Shown here: one piece after another, positions 47,329 through 56,736 of the stretch | Layout of the letters: each line of letters begins with the position of its first letter | Position numbering within the stretch: position 1 is the first letter of the stretch | Source: Pseudarthrobacter sp. NIBRBAC000502770 | Lineage (GTDB): Bacteria; Actinomycetota; Actinomycetes; Actinomycetales; Micrococcaceae | Length of the DNA: 64,000 nt | Assembly (NCBI RefSeq): GCF_006517815.1 | Contig: NZ_CP041198.1 | Span: forward strand, 2,294,001-2,358,000 | Reading direction: 5' to 3' | Translations under genes and position numbers: made by a program | Notes under the pieces: generated by a model | What the model was told of the DNA's origin: nothing | The model's input: only the letters and a program-made list of their open reading frames with translations | The model's database searches: none

Positions 47329-49023
47329 GTGAGTGAATTGCATACCCACCAGCTTCTGAGCGATGAGTCCGGCACGGAAACCATCGAGCCGGAAGAAACC
47401 ATCGTCTCGGACGAAAAGCCGCACGAGATCGCGGAGAAGTCCTTCGCCGACTACAACGTCCGCGCCGACATCGTCGAATCGCTGGCTGATGCCGGCATCA
47501 CCCACCCGTTCCCCATCCAGGCCATGACCCTGCCGGTGGCCCTGGCCGGGCATGACATCATCGGACAGGCCAAGACCGGCACCGGCAAGACCCTCGGGTT
47601 CGGCATTCCCGCCCTGCAGCGCGTCATGGGCCAGGACGATCCCGGATACGCCACGCTGGCCGTCCCCGGAGCCCCGCAGGCGCTGGTGATCGTTCCGACC
47701 CGCGAGCTTGCCGTGCAGGTGGCCAGCGACCTTCAGACGGCGTCCCGCAAACGCAATGCAAGAATCACCACTATTTATGGTGGCCGCGCGTACGAGCCCC
47801 AGGTCGACGCCCTCAAGCAGGGTGTCGAGGTAGTGGTGGGCACCCCCGGACGACTGATCGACCTCTATAAGCAGAAGCACCTGAGCCTGAAGAACGTGAA
47901 GCTCGTGGTCCTCGACGAAGCCGACGAAATGCTGGACCTCGGCTTCCTGCCGGACGTTGAGACCCTCATCGCCGGCACGCCCGCAGTCCGCCAGACGCTC
48001 CTGTTCTCGGCCACCATGCCCGGCCCGGTCATCGCCATGGCGCGCCGCTACATGACCCAGCCCACCCACATCCGGGCAGCCGATCCGGAGGATGAGGGCC
48101 TGACCAAGCGGGACATCCGCCAGCTCATTTACCGGGCACACAGCATGGACAAGGCCGAAGTGGTGGCACGCATCCTGCAGGCCCGTGGCCGCGGACGGAC
48201 CATCATCTTCACCAAGACCAAGCGCACCGCTGCCAAGGTTGCCGAGGAACTGGTGGACCGCGGGTTCGCTGCCGCCGCCATCCACGGCGACCTGGGCCAG
48301 GGAGCCCGCGAGCAGGCGCTGCGCGCGTTCCGCAACAACAAGGTCGATGTCCTGGTGGCCACGGACGTGGCTGCCCGCGGCATCGACGTCGATGACGTCA
48401 CCCACGTGATCAACTACCAGTGCGTGGAAGACGAGAAGATCTACCTGCACCGGGTGGGCCGCACCGGCCGCGCCGGCAACAAGGGCACGGCCGTGACCTT
48501 TGTTGACTGGGACGACGTTCCCCGCTGGGCCCTGATCAACAAGGCCCTGGGCCTGAATGTTCCCGAACCCGTGGAAACCTATTCGTCCTCGCCGCACCTG
48601 TTCACCGATCTTGACATCCCCGAGGGCACCAAGGGCCGCCTGCCCCGCGACAAGCGCACTCTGGCCGGGGTTGACGCCGAAGTACTCGAAGACCTCGGCG
48701 AAACCGGCAAGAAGAACAGCCGCAGCAGCCGCGACGCCGGCCGGTCACGCGACCGGGACGGACGGGCCCGTGGAAAGGCCGACGCCGGCAAGGGCGGCAG
48801 CCGCGAAGGCGGCCGGAGCAGTGACTCCGCTGGACGCTCAGGCGAGCGCCGTCGTCGTACCTCGACTCCGGAGGCCACGCCTGCCGGCGAGGCCGCCGCA
48901 CCCGCAGCCGACGGCGAAAAGCCGAACCGCGCCCGCCGCACCCGCACGCGCACCCGCCGCCGCAACGGCGAAGTGGTGGCCGGCGCGGACAACAGCAGCC
49001 GCCCCGGCGCCTCCGAGGCCTAA
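47329..49023 (+). CDS. DEAD-box RNA helicase (RhlE-like)
   Basis: ATP-dependent RNA helicase, 564 residues, likely active in ribosome assembly or mRNA decay. Motifs in order: Q motif FPIQAM, Walker A AKTGTGKT, PTRELAVQ, VVLDEADEMLDLG, LFSATMPG, and VGRTGRAGNKGTAV. The last 110 residues are a basic Arg/Gly/Ser tail (DAGRSRDRDGRARGKAD), typical of RNA-binding extensions. Matches rhlE (Rv3211) in position relative to moeZ/TetR/DUF3107 in mycobacteria, though here thi genes and a ribonuclease lie between. Confidence 0.94.
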   Translation: MSELHTHQLLSDESGTETIEPEETIVSDEKPHEIAEKSFADYNVRADIVESLADAGITHPFPIQAMTLPVALAGHDIIGQAKTGTGKTLGFGIPALQRVMGQDDPGYATLAVPGAPQALVIVPTRELAVQVASDLQTASRKRNARITTIYGGRAYEPQVDALKQGVEVVVGTPGRLIDLYKQKHLSLKNVKLVVLDEADEMLDLGFLPDVETLIAGTPAVRQTLLFSATMPGPVIAMARRYMTQPTHIRAADPEDEGLTKRDIRQLIYRAHSMDKAEVVARILQARGRGRTIIFTKTKRTAAKVAEELVDRGFAAAAIHGDLGQGAREQALRAFRNNKVDVLVATDVAARGIDVDDVTHVINYQCVEDEKIYLHRVGRTGRAGNKGTAVTFVDWDDVPRWALINKALGLNVPEPVETYSSSPHLFTDLDIPEGTKGRLPRDKRTLAGVDAEVLEDLGETGKKNSRSSRDAGRSRDRDGRARGKADAGKGGSREGGRSSDSAGRSGERRRRTSTPEATPAGEAAAPAADGEKPNRARRTRTRTRRRNGEVVAGADNSSRPGASEA

Positions 49024-49031
49024 CCGCCCTG

Positions 49032-49907
49032 ATGAGTGACACTGTTTGGGCGCCGGACGGCGGCAGCCTGGTGGTGCACGCGGACAACGCGGCGTACCTC
49101 CCCACACTGCCGGACGGCGCCTTCACGCTGATCTACGTGGATCCGCCCTTCAACACGGGCCGGCCGCAGCAGCGCCAGGAAACCCGGATGGTGGTTAACG
49201 CCGGCGGCAGCGGGGACCGGGTGGGCTTCAAGGGCCGCTCCTACGACACGATCAAGGGCGCCCTGCACCGCTACGATGACGCGTTCAGCGACTACTGGTC
49301 CTTCCTGGAACCCCGGCTGGTGGAGGCGTGGCGGCTGCTGGCCGACGACGGCACCCTGTACCTGCACCTGGACTACCGCGAGGTGCACTATGCCAAGGTG
49401 ATGCTGGACGCCATCTTCGGCAGGGAGTGCTTCCTGAACGAAATCATCTGGGCGTATGACTACGGAGCCCGGGCCAAGAACCGGTGGCCCACCAAGCATG
49501 ACAACATCCTGGTGTACGTCAAGAACCCCGCGAAGTACCACTTCGACAGCGCCGAGGTGGACCGCGAACCGTACATGGCGCCCGGCCTGGTAACTCCAGC
49601 CAAACGCGAACTGGGAAAGCTGCCCACCGACGTCTGGTGGCACACCATCGTCTCGCCCACCGGCAAGGAAAAGACCGGCTACCCGACGCAGAAACCCGAG
49701 GGCCTGGTCCGCCGCGTCGTCGCCGCTTCGTCGCGTCCCGGGGACTGGTGCCTGGACTTTTTCGCCGGCTCCGGCACGCTGGGGGCGGTTGCGGCCAAGC
49801 TCGGCCGGAAGTTCGTGTGCGTCGACCAGAACCAGCCGGCCATCGACATCATGGCCAAGCGGCTGGGTGCGCACGCCACGCTCACCTCATTCCTGCCCGC
49901 CGGTTAG
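49032..49907 (+). CDS. Site-specific DNA methyltransferase, no restriction partner
   Basis: SAM-dependent N6-adenine or N4-cytosine methyltransferase of 291 residues. Catalytic motif IV DPPFNTG is N-terminal (37-43) and the SAM motif I FFAGSGTLGAV is C-terminal (from 243), the beta-class order. PTQKPEGLVRRVVAASSRPG is the conserved motif X region. It begins 11 bases after the DEAD-box gene and may be read through from it. No endonuclease, specificity subunit or repair nuclease lies nearby, so it looks like a solitary epigenetic methylase. The target sequence cannot be read from the protein. Confidence 0.88.
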   Translation: MSDTVWAPDGGSLVVHADNAAYLPTLPDGAFTLIYVDPPFNTGRPQQRQETRMVVNAGGSGDRVGFKGRSYDTIKGALHRYDDAFSDYWSFLEPRLVEAWRLLADDGTLYLHLDYREVHYAKVMLDAIFGRECFLNEIIWAYDYGARAKNRWPTKHDNILVYVKNPAKYHFDSAEVDREPYMAPGLVTPAKRELGKLPTDVWWHTIVSPTGKEKTGYPTQKPEGLVRRVVAASSRPGDWCLDFFAGSGTLGAVAAKLGRKFVCVDQNQPAIDIMAKRLGAHATLTSFLPAG

Positions 49908-49921
49908 CGCGGACTGCGCCC

Positions 49922-50770
49922 CTAAGGCCGGACGACGGCGGTTCCCGTGCCCTGTTCCTCGATCCGCGCCAGCATGTCCGGGGCCGTGAGGTTTTCGCCG
50001 AGCAGGTTGGGCTTGCCGGTGCCGTGGTAGTCGGAGGAACCGGTGATCAACAGGCCATGCCTGGCAGCGAGCCTGCGCAGGAAGTCCCGGCCCTCTTCCG
50101 GATTGTCCCGGTGGTCGATCTCCAGGCCGGCCAGGCCGGCGTCGATCATCTCCCGGTAGGTCCGCTCCCCTACGATCCGCCCCCGGGCGGAGGCCACGGG
50201 ATGGGCAAACACCGGCACGCCGCCGGCGGCACGGACAAGGTCGACGGCGGTGGCCGGGTCCGGGGCGTAGTGCGGGATGAAGTAGCGGGACCGGGAGGTG
50301 AGGATGGAGGCGAACGCCTCGGAACGGTCCTCCACCACACCCGCGGCAACGAGGGCGTCGGCGATGTGCGGGCGGCCGAGGGTGGCGCCGGGCGCTACAT
50401 GGTGGATTACGTCGTCCCAGGTGAGCGGGTAGTCCTCGGCGAGGATGGTGACCATCCGTTCGGCGCGGGTCAGGCGGGAGTCCTTGGCCTTGGTGATTTC
50501 CTCGAGGAGCCCGGGATGGGTGGGGTCGTGCAGGTAGCTCAGGAGGTGGACGCTGATGCCTTCCTCCGTCCGGCAGGAGACTTCCATGCCCGGTACCAGG
50601 GCCACTCCGCAGGTGGCTGCGGCCGCGGCGGCTTCCGCCCAGCCTGCCGTTGAATCGTGGTCCGTCAGAGCTACCACGTCCAGTCCCGCGCGGGCAGCAG
50701 AGGCCATGACATCGGCCGGGGTCTCGGTGCCGTCGGAGACGTTGGAGTGGGCATGCAGGTCAATCCTCAC
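49922..50770 (-). CDS. PHP-domain phosphoesterase
   Basis: Metal-dependent phosphoesterase of 282 residues, of the type that acts as 3',5'-nucleotide phosphatase or 5'-3' RNA exonuclease. The N-terminus shows RIDLHAHSNVSDGTETPADV and LTDHDSTAGW, two of the metal-binding histidine motifs; further ligands appear in GMEVSCRTEEGISVHLLSY, VFAHPVAS and ITGSSDYHGTGK. Convergent with the methyltransferase (14-base gap) and divergent from aminopeptidase P. Cytoplasmic. Confidence 0.92.
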   Translation of the reverse strand: MRIDLHAHSNVSDGTETPADVMASAARAGLDVVALTDHDSTAGWAEAAAAAATCGVALVPGMEVSCRTEEGISVHLLSYLHDPTHPGLLEEITKAKDSRLTRAERMVTILAEDYPLTWDDVIHHVAPGATLGRPHIADALVAAGVVEDRSEAFASILTSRSRYFIPHYAPDPATAVDLVRAAGGVPVFAHPVASARGRIVGERTYREMIDAGLAGLEIDHRDNPEEGRDFLRRLAARHGLLITGSSDYHGTGKPNLLGENLTAPDMLARIEEQGTGTAVVRP

Positions 50771-50850
50771 TTATCCAGCGTAGTGGACCCGGGACGGGAG
50801 ACCGGGGAGGCCCGTTCGCATAGCCGGGACGCTGGTGAGACGATGGTGCC

Positions 50851-52425
50851 GTGAACGATGCCGAAAACACCCAAAACTCTGCTTCCCAGCCGCTGGAGGA
50901 CCGCGTCAACAACCGCTCCCAGCGGCCCAGTTCCAACGCCTTCAAGGCCTTCATGGCCAGCAACTGGGCACCCGCCACCCAGGAGCTCCCCCAGCGCGAT
51001 GCCGTCGCCCCCTACGCCGCAAACCGGCGCAAGGCCATCTCGGCCCAGTTCAAGGGCGAACGGCTGGTCATCCCCGCGGGGCCGCTCAAGGTCCGCTCCA
51101 ACGACTGCGACTACCGCTTCCGCCCGCACTCCGGCTTCGCGCACCTGACCGGCCTCGGCCTGGACCACGAACCGGACGCAGTCCTGATCCTGGAACCGGT
51201 GGAAGAAGGAACGGGCGACGACGGCGCGAACCACCGCGCGACGCTGTACTTCCGGCCGCTGGCCGGCCGGGACACCGAACAGTTCTACGCGGACTCGCGC
51301 TCCGGTGAGTTCTGGATCGGGGCCCGTCCCACCCTCGAAGAATTCGAGGCCCGGCTTGGACTGGCCACCGCCCACATCGACCAGTTGGAAACGGCAATCA
51401 CCAAGGACGTTGGCGCCCCGGAGATCGGCGGAATCTCCATCCGCCTGGTCCGCAAGGTTGACGAAAACATCGACGCACTGGTGGACACGGCCCGGTACAA
51501 CACGGCCAAGGATCCCGAGAACCTGGACCTTGAAGTGCTCGATGCCCTGGACGAGAAGCTCAGCGAAGCCCTCTCCGAACTGCGCCTGCTCAAGGATGAG
51601 TGGGAAATCGAGCAGATGAAGATCGCCGTGTCCGCCACGGTCGAGGGATTCGAAGAGGTGGTCAAGGCCCTGCCCCGGGCCCTCACGCATGCCCGCGGCG
51701 AACGCGTGGTGGAGGGTGCCTTCTTCGCCCGTGCCCGTGAGGTGGGCAACGAACTGGGCTATGACACCATCGCCGCATCCGGCAACAACGCCACCGTGCT
51801 GCACTGGACCCGCAACACGGGGCGCATCCACGCCGGCGAACTGCTGCTCCTGGACGCCGGCGTCGAGGCCGACTCGCTCTACACGGCGGACATCACCCGG
51901 ACGCTTCCGGCCAGCGGCACCTTCAGCGGGATCCAGCGCAAGGTCTACCAGGCGGTCCTCGACGCCGCCGACGCCGGATTCGCAGCCGCGCAGCCCGGGA
52001 CCAAGTTCCGCGACATCCACACAGCGGCCACCACGGTCCTGGCAGAACGCCTCGCCGAATGGGGCATCCTGCCTGTCAGCGTGGAGGAGGCAATCAGCCC
52101 CGAGGGCCAGCAGCACCGCCGCTGGATGCCGCACGGCACCAGCCACCACCTGGGCCTCGACGTCCACGACTGCGCCCAGGCCAAGCGGGAACTCTACCTC
52201 GACGGCGTCCTCACCGAGGGCATGGTGTTCACCATCGAACCGGGCCTGTACTTCAAGAAGGAGGACCTGGCCATCCCGGAGGAATACCGCGGCATCGGTG
52301 TCAGGATCGAGGACGACATCCTCATGGCCGCCGACGGCCCCGTCAACCTCAGCGCCGCCCTTCCACGCAATGCGGAGGATGTGGAGGACTGGATGGCCGG
52401 GATCTACCGGACCGAAGAAGCCTAG
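50851..52425 (+). CDS. pepP: Xaa-Pro aminopeptidase (aminopeptidase P)
   Basis: Removes N-terminal residues before proline. 524 residues: an AMP_N domain (about 50-190) and a pita-bread metallopeptidase domain. Dinuclear metal ligands lie in LLLDAGVEADSLYTADITRT, HGTSHHLGLDVHDC, VFTIEPGLYF and GVRIEDD. GTG at 50851 is the start. The N-terminal 45 residues are Ser/Gln/Asn-rich and variable. The gene stands alone, with a terminator 16 bases downstream. Confidence 0.94.
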   Translation: MNDAENTQNSASQPLEDRVNNRSQRPSSNAFKAFMASNWAPATQELPQRDAVAPYAANRRKAISAQFKGERLVIPAGPLKVRSNDCDYRFRPHSGFAHLTGLGLDHEPDAVLILEPVEEGTGDDGANHRATLYFRPLAGRDTEQFYADSRSGEFWIGARPTLEEFEARLGLATAHIDQLETAITKDVGAPEIGGISIRLVRKVDENIDALVDTARYNTAKDPENLDLEVLDALDEKLSEALSELRLLKDEWEIEQMKIAVSATVEGFEEVVKALPRALTHARGERVVEGAFFARAREVGNELGYDTIAASGNNATVLHWTRNTGRIHAGELLLLDAGVEADSLYTADITRTLPASGTFSGIQRKVYQAVLDAADAGFAAAQPGTKFRDIHTAATTVLAERLAEWGILPVSVEEAISPEGQQHRRWMPHGTSHHLGLDVHDCAQAKRELYLDGVLTEGMVFTIEPGLYFKKEDLAIPEEYRGIGVRIEDDILMAADGPVNLSAALPRNAEDVEDWMAGIYRTEEA

Positions 52426-52441
52426 GCAACACCCAGGCACG

Positions 52442-52484
52442 AAAGAGCGGGGCCGCCGGATTCATTCCAGCGGCCCCACTCTTT
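52442..52484. terminator. Terminator after pepP
   Basis: AAAGAGCGGGGCCGC pairs with the CGGCCCCACTCTTT side across a loop, with A and T stretches on both ends, so it can serve pepP and the convergent stress-protein gene. Confidence 0.85.
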
Positions 52485-52548
52485 GTGTGCGTACCGGTTT
52501 CTCCCGTGCGGCGCGTGGACCCGTGGTCCCGGACGCACCGGACCGCGG

Positions 52549-53547
52549 TTACTGGCGGTCGTCGCCCCGGTGCTGGCCGCCCTGGGCACCATAGCCGGTA
52601 TCAGACGGATGCCCGCTACCGTCCTGCGCGTGGTCTCCTGCCGGGTGTTCAGCAGGGCGTTCCGCGGCGTCTTCCATTCCCGGCTGACCCCCGGCCGGCC
52701 CCTGGGGAACGCGGACGCCGTACTGCGGGCGGCCGTCGGGCAGGTCCGGGTAGCGGACCGCGGAACGGACCGGCTGCTGGGCGGCGTGCTGCTGGCCGCC
52801 GTCGTAGTGCTGCGGCGGCTGCTGGCCGCTCTGCTGCTGGCTGCCGTCCTCCGGGTACCCGTGGCCTTCCTGGGCCGGTCCGCCCTGGGCTGACGGGCCG
52901 GAGGACCTCTGGCCGTAGGGATCGTTCCAGCCGGTGGGACGGGCCGGGCCCTGTCCCTGCTGCTGGTGGTGCTGCTGCTGGTATGGCTGGTTGTGGTAGT
53001 CGTGCTGCGTGTACGGGCCGTGGCCGGATGCTGCGTCGGAACGGGACATGGGCAGCTGCTGCAGGAGGCGCCGGGCCTCGTGGGCTGCCTCGGGGGCCAC
53101 GATCACGTCATAGCTGGTGGCCACCACCTGGCTGGTGGAGGTGAAGTCCCGCTTGCCGCGCTGCATGGCGTAGGTGACGATGCCGAAGAGCATGAAGAAC
53201 GCCGCGCCCATCAGCACCGACGTCATGATCGAGAAGTAGGCCTGCGATGAGGCGAAGAAGGAGAGCATGACGCCCACGAACAAGCCGAACCACATGCCGC
53301 TCAGGGCCCCGGAGAGCGCCACCCGCGGGTAGCTCAGGCGCCCCGTGACACGTTCCACCATCTTCAGTTCGTTGCCCACGATGGACACCATCTGGACCGG
53401 GAACTGCTGGTCCGCCAGGTAATCGACCGCCTTCTGGGCGTCGAGGTAGGACGTGTAGGAGCCAACGGTGTCGCCGGTGGGAACAGCCCGGGCATCATCG
53501 GGTCCGCTCGCGGCGCCGGGCTTGGGACCACCAAAAATGTTCGACAT
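52549..53547 (-). CDS. General stress protein 17M-domain membrane protein
   Basis: 332 residues. The N-terminal domain (about 27-70, VGSYTSYLDAQKAVDYLADQ) is the GSP17M/YflT-like fold, followed by two transmembrane helices (about 82-130) and a basic link. The second half is extraordinarily rich in Gln, Gly, Pro, His and Tyr and likely disordered. ATG at 53545-53547 is preferred over an in-frame ATG six codons earlier. Divergent from the MgtE-like gene with 74 bases between, as in Rv1232c-Rv1234 of M. tuberculosis. Role in stress response is by family name only. Confidence 0.84.
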   Translation of the reverse strand: MSNIFGGPKPGAASGPDDARAVPTGDTVGSYTSYLDAQKAVDYLADQQFPVQMVSIVGNELKMVERVTGRLSYPRVALSGALSGMWFGLFVGVMLSFFASSQAYFSIMTSVLMGAAFFMLFGIVTYAMQRGKRDFTSTSQVVATSYDVIVAPEAAHEARRLLQQLPMSRSDAASGHGPYTQHDYHNQPYQQQHHQQQGQGPARPTGWNDPYGQRSSGPSAQGGPAQEGHGYPEDGSQQQSGQQPPQHYDGGQQHAAQQPVRSAVRYPDLPDGRPQYGVRVPQGPAGGQPGMEDAAERPAEHPAGDHAQDGSGHPSDTGYGAQGGQHRGDDRQ

Positions 53548-53621
53548 AAAACCATTCTTGCCCATGAAGGTGGGTGCCGCCTGTAAATTCAGCTAAAAGA
53601 GAGCAGACTCGGTAGCCTGTA

Positions 53622-54907
53622 GTGGTGAGCACAACACCTACCCGCGTCTTCGTGGCACGCCTTCTTGGCCTCGACGTCTTCGACCCGCTGGGCGACCGGC
53701 TGGGCCGGCTGCGCGATGTTGTTGTGCTGTCGCGGGGGACCCAGGGAGCCCCGCACGTGGTGGGCATCGTGGTGGAAGTGCCGGGAAAGAAGCGGGTCTT
53801 CGTGCCCATGACCCGCATTACCTCGATCGACCAGACCCAGGTTATCTGCACCGGCCTGGTGAACCTGCGCCGCTTTGAGCAGCGCGGGGCGGAAACCCTG
53901 GTGGTGGCCGAAATGTTCGACCGGCGGGTCACCCTCCGTGACGGCAGCGGCGACGCCACCATCGAGGACATCGCCATCGACCAGCACCGGTCCCGCGACT
54001 GGTTCGTCAGCAAGCTCTTTGTCCGGCGCGGACACTCCCTCTCGCCCTTGAGCCGGCTGCGCCGCAACGAAACGCTGATCATCGACTGGGCGGACGCCCA
54101 GCAGGGACCGCGCACCGAGCCACAGGCAGCCACCCAGTTCGTGGCCAACCACGAGGACCTCAAACCCGCCGACTTCGCCGAAGCCCTGCAGGAGATGAGC
54201 GACAAGCGCCGGTTCGAGGTGGCCAGCGAGCTGCAGGACGAACGGCTGGCAGACGTCCTCCAGGAACTGCCGGAGGACGACCAGGTGGAGATCCTCTCCG
54301 CCCTGGATGTCCAGCGCGCCGCTGACGTCCTTGAGGAGATGGATCCCGACGACGCCGCCGACCTTCTCGGTGAACTCCCCTCCGCCCAGGCCGAGGAACT
54401 GCTCCAGCTCATGGAGCCCGAGGGCGCCGAGGACGTCCGGCGCCTCCTTGAGTACGACGAGGACACTGCCGGCGGCCTGATGACGCCGGTACCGGTCATC
54501 CTTCCCCCGGAAGCCACGGTTGCCGAGGCCCTCGCCCACGTCCGCCGGGAGGAGCTTTCCCCGGCCCTGGCGTCGTCCATCTTCATTGCCCGGCCGCCAC
54601 TCGAAACGCCGACAGGCCGGTTCCTGGGCGTGGTGCACATCCAGCAACTGCTGCGCTTCCCGCCGTTCGAGGCACTGGGAAACCTGGTGGACAAGAATCT
54701 CGAACCGCTGTCGGACCAGGCCCACATCAGCGAAGTGGCCCGGACCTTGGCTACCTATAACCTGAACTCCCTCCCCGTGGTCAATGACGCCGGCCGGCTT
54801 GTGGGGCGGTGACTGTTGATGACGTATTGGATCACTTGTTGCCGGACGACTGGCGCGCCCACGACGGCGAAGCCCCGATAAGAAAGCTCGGTGGCCGTAT
54901 TGGCTGA
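53622..54907 (+). pseudogene. MgtE N-terminal/CBS domain protein, frameshifted at the end
   Basis: Cytoplasmic protein of about 428 residues in the MgtE_N plus CBS-pair family, without the membrane channel of true MgtE. A PRC-barrel-like start (FDPLGDRLGRLRDVVVLSRG) is followed by the MgtE_N superhelix (ADVLQELPEDDQVEILSALD) and CBS repeats. As written it stops at 54812 just after NDAGRLVGR. Restoring a G in GGGG at 54803-54806 gives VGAVTVDDVLDHLLPDDW and an end at 54907, overlapping DUF1003. The second CBS motif is thus cut. Same operon as DUF1003 and mrp. Confidence 0.85.
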
Positions 54908-55592
54908 TAACAGCGCTCCGAAGAACCCCAACCAGCGGAACCTGGCCACTGCGGAATCAAAAGGCAGTCTCGATACGCCCCTAAGCGCGCGCCAGCGGAT
55001 CCTGCCCAAGTTCAAGCCCGATCCAGACGCGTTCGGCCATGCCACCGAGGGCTTTGCCCGGTTCATGGGCACGCCGCAGTTCCTGGTCTACATGACCGTC
55101 TTCTGCATCTTCTGGTTGGGCTGGAACACCTGGGCGCCGGTGGAGTGGCAGTTCGATTCGCGGGACCTGGGTTTCACCCTCCTGACCCTGATGCTCTCGC
55201 TGCAGGCCTCCTACGCCGCTCCCCTGCTGCTGCTTGCGCAGAACCGGCAGGATGACCGCGACCGCGTCTCGCTGCAGCAGGACCGCCAGCGGGCCGAGCG
55301 GAACCTGTCCGATACCGAGTACCTGACCCGGGAGCTGGCCTCCCTGCGGATCGCGCTGCGCGAGGTGGCCACCCGCGACTATGTCAGGGCCGAGCTGCGC
55401 TCACTCCTGGAAGACCTCCTTGAAGCACAAGAGGAACTGCGGACCCACGATGACACGGGCCCCGGTTCGCACGAATCCCCCCGTGACAAGTTGAAGGACA
55501 AACTCCGCGAACAGCGGGACCGGCAGCGCAACCCGCGCACCCAGCAGATCCCCCGGATCAAGCCCGGCCACTCCACACAGGACCGTTCATGA
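54891..55592 (+). CDS. DUF1003 membrane protein
   Basis: 233 residues with two transmembrane helices (about 62-82 and 95-115; FLVYMTVFCIFWLGWNTWAP is in the first) followed by a conserved DDRDRVSLQQDRQRAERNLS segment and a long charged coiled-coil C-terminus. GTG at 54891 or TTG at 54900 may be the start; both overlap the restored end of the MgtE-like gene. Its stop overlaps the mrp ATG as ATGA. The function of DUF1003 is unknown. Confidence 0.88.
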   Translation: MAVLADNSAPKNPNQRNLATAESKGSLDTPLSARQRILPKFKPDPDAFGHATEGFARFMGTPQFLVYMTVFCIFWLGWNTWAPVEWQFDSRDLGFTLLTLMLSLQASYAAPLLLLAQNRQDDRDRVSLQQDRQRAERNLSDTEYLTRELASLRIALREVATRDYVRAELRSLLEDLLEAQEELRTHDDTGPGSHESPRDKLKDKLREQRDRQRNPRTQQIPRIKPGHSTQDRS

Positions 55593-56731
55593 GCGAACCC
55601 ATTGCCCGCACGGCGTTGGCTGGGGCAGTCAACGCCGCCCTTGCCACAGTGATCGACCCCGAACTCCGGCGCCCCATCACCGAACTGGGCATGGTGGATT
55701 CCGTCCAGGTGGCCGACGACGGCAAGGTCACCGTGGCAGTCCTGCTCACCATTGCGGGGTGCCCGCTGCGGGACACCATTACTGCCGATTCCCAGAAGGC
55801 CCTGTCGTCGGTGCCCGGCGTGACCGCCGTCGACGTCCAGCTCAAGGTGATGGACCAGACCCAGCGTGACGCCCTCAAGGAGAAACTGCGTGGCCCGGGC
55901 GGCCAGCGCAGGATTCCCTTCAACGAGCCTGATTCCTTGACCAAGGTCTACGCGGTGGCCAGCGGCAAGGGCGGCGTGGGCAAGTCCTCGGTGACGGTCA
56001 ACCTGGCCACCGCCCTGGCCGCCCGGGGCCTCCGGGTGGGAATCGTGGACGCTGACGTCTACGGTTTCTCCGTTCCAGCCCTTCTGGGAATCACGCAAAA
56101 ACCCACCCAGGTGGACGACATGATCCTTCCCCCCGTTGCGTACGGGGTAAAGGTCATCTCTATCGGCATGTTCGTCACCGGCAACCAGCCGGTGGCATGG
56201 CGCGGACCCATGCTGCACCGGGCCTTGGAGCAGTTTCTCACGGACGTCTACTTCGGGGACCTGGACGCCCTCTTCCTGGACCTCCCGCCGGGTACCGGTG
56301 ACATCGCCATCTCCGTGGCCCAACTGCTGCCCAAGGCCGAAATCCTGGTGGTTACCACGCCCCAGGCAGCCGCAGCCGACGTCGCCGAACGGGCCGGCGC
56401 CATCGCCACCCAGACGGGGCAGAAAATTGCCGGTGTCATCGAGAACATGTCCTACCTGGAGATGCCCGACGGCGGCCGGATGGAGCTCTTCGGAAGCGGC
56501 GGCGGGACGGTACTCACGGAACGGCTCAGCGCCACCGTGGGGGCGGACGTTCCGCTGCTGGGACAGATTCCCCTGGACATTCAATTGCGCGAGGGCGGGG
56601 ATGCAGGGGTTCCGGTTGTCCTTGGCAGGCCCGGGACCGCGGCGGCTTCCGCCCTGGCCGGGATCGCCGGCCGGCTTGCCACAGCACCGCGAGGCCTTGC
56701 CGGGATGAAGCTGGGGCTGCAGCCCCGCTGA
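55589..56731 (+). CDS. mrp: Mrp/NBP35-family ATPase (iron-sulfur carrier type)
   Basis: 380-residue P-loop ATPase associated with iron-sulfur cluster assembly. N-terminal MIP18/DUF59 domain (about 9-85, with GCPLRDTI at 58-65) is followed by the deviant Walker A GKGGVGKSS (126-134) and LDLPPGTGDIAISVAQL. The CxxC that binds the cluster in E. coli Mrp is absent: the region reads IENMSYLEMPDGGRMELFGS. Overlaps DUF1003 by four bases and converges on tatB five bases away. Confidence 0.93.
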   Translation: MSEPIARTALAGAVNAALATVIDPELRRPITELGMVDSVQVADDGKVTVAVLLTIAGCPLRDTITADSQKALSSVPGVTAVDVQLKVMDQTQRDALKEKLRGPGGQRRIPFNEPDSLTKVYAVASGKGGVGKSSVTVNLATALAARGLRVGIVDADVYGFSVPALLGITQKPTQVDDMILPPVAYGVKVISIGMFVTGNQPVAWRGPMLHRALEQFLTDVYFGDLDALFLDLPPGTGDIAISVAQLLPKAEILVVTTPQAAAADVAERAGAIATQTGQKIAGVIENMSYLEMPDGGRMELFGSGGGTVLTERLSATVGADVPLLGQIPLDIQLREGGDAGVPVVLGRPGTAAASALAGIAGRLATAPRGLAGMKLGLQPR

Positions 56732-56736
56732 CCTGC

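Noticed and set aside
49032..49907. Part of a restriction-modification or BREX-like defence system
   Set aside because: Neighbours are an RNA helicase, a PHP phosphoesterase and aminopeptidase P; no nuclease, specificity subunit or defence gene is present.
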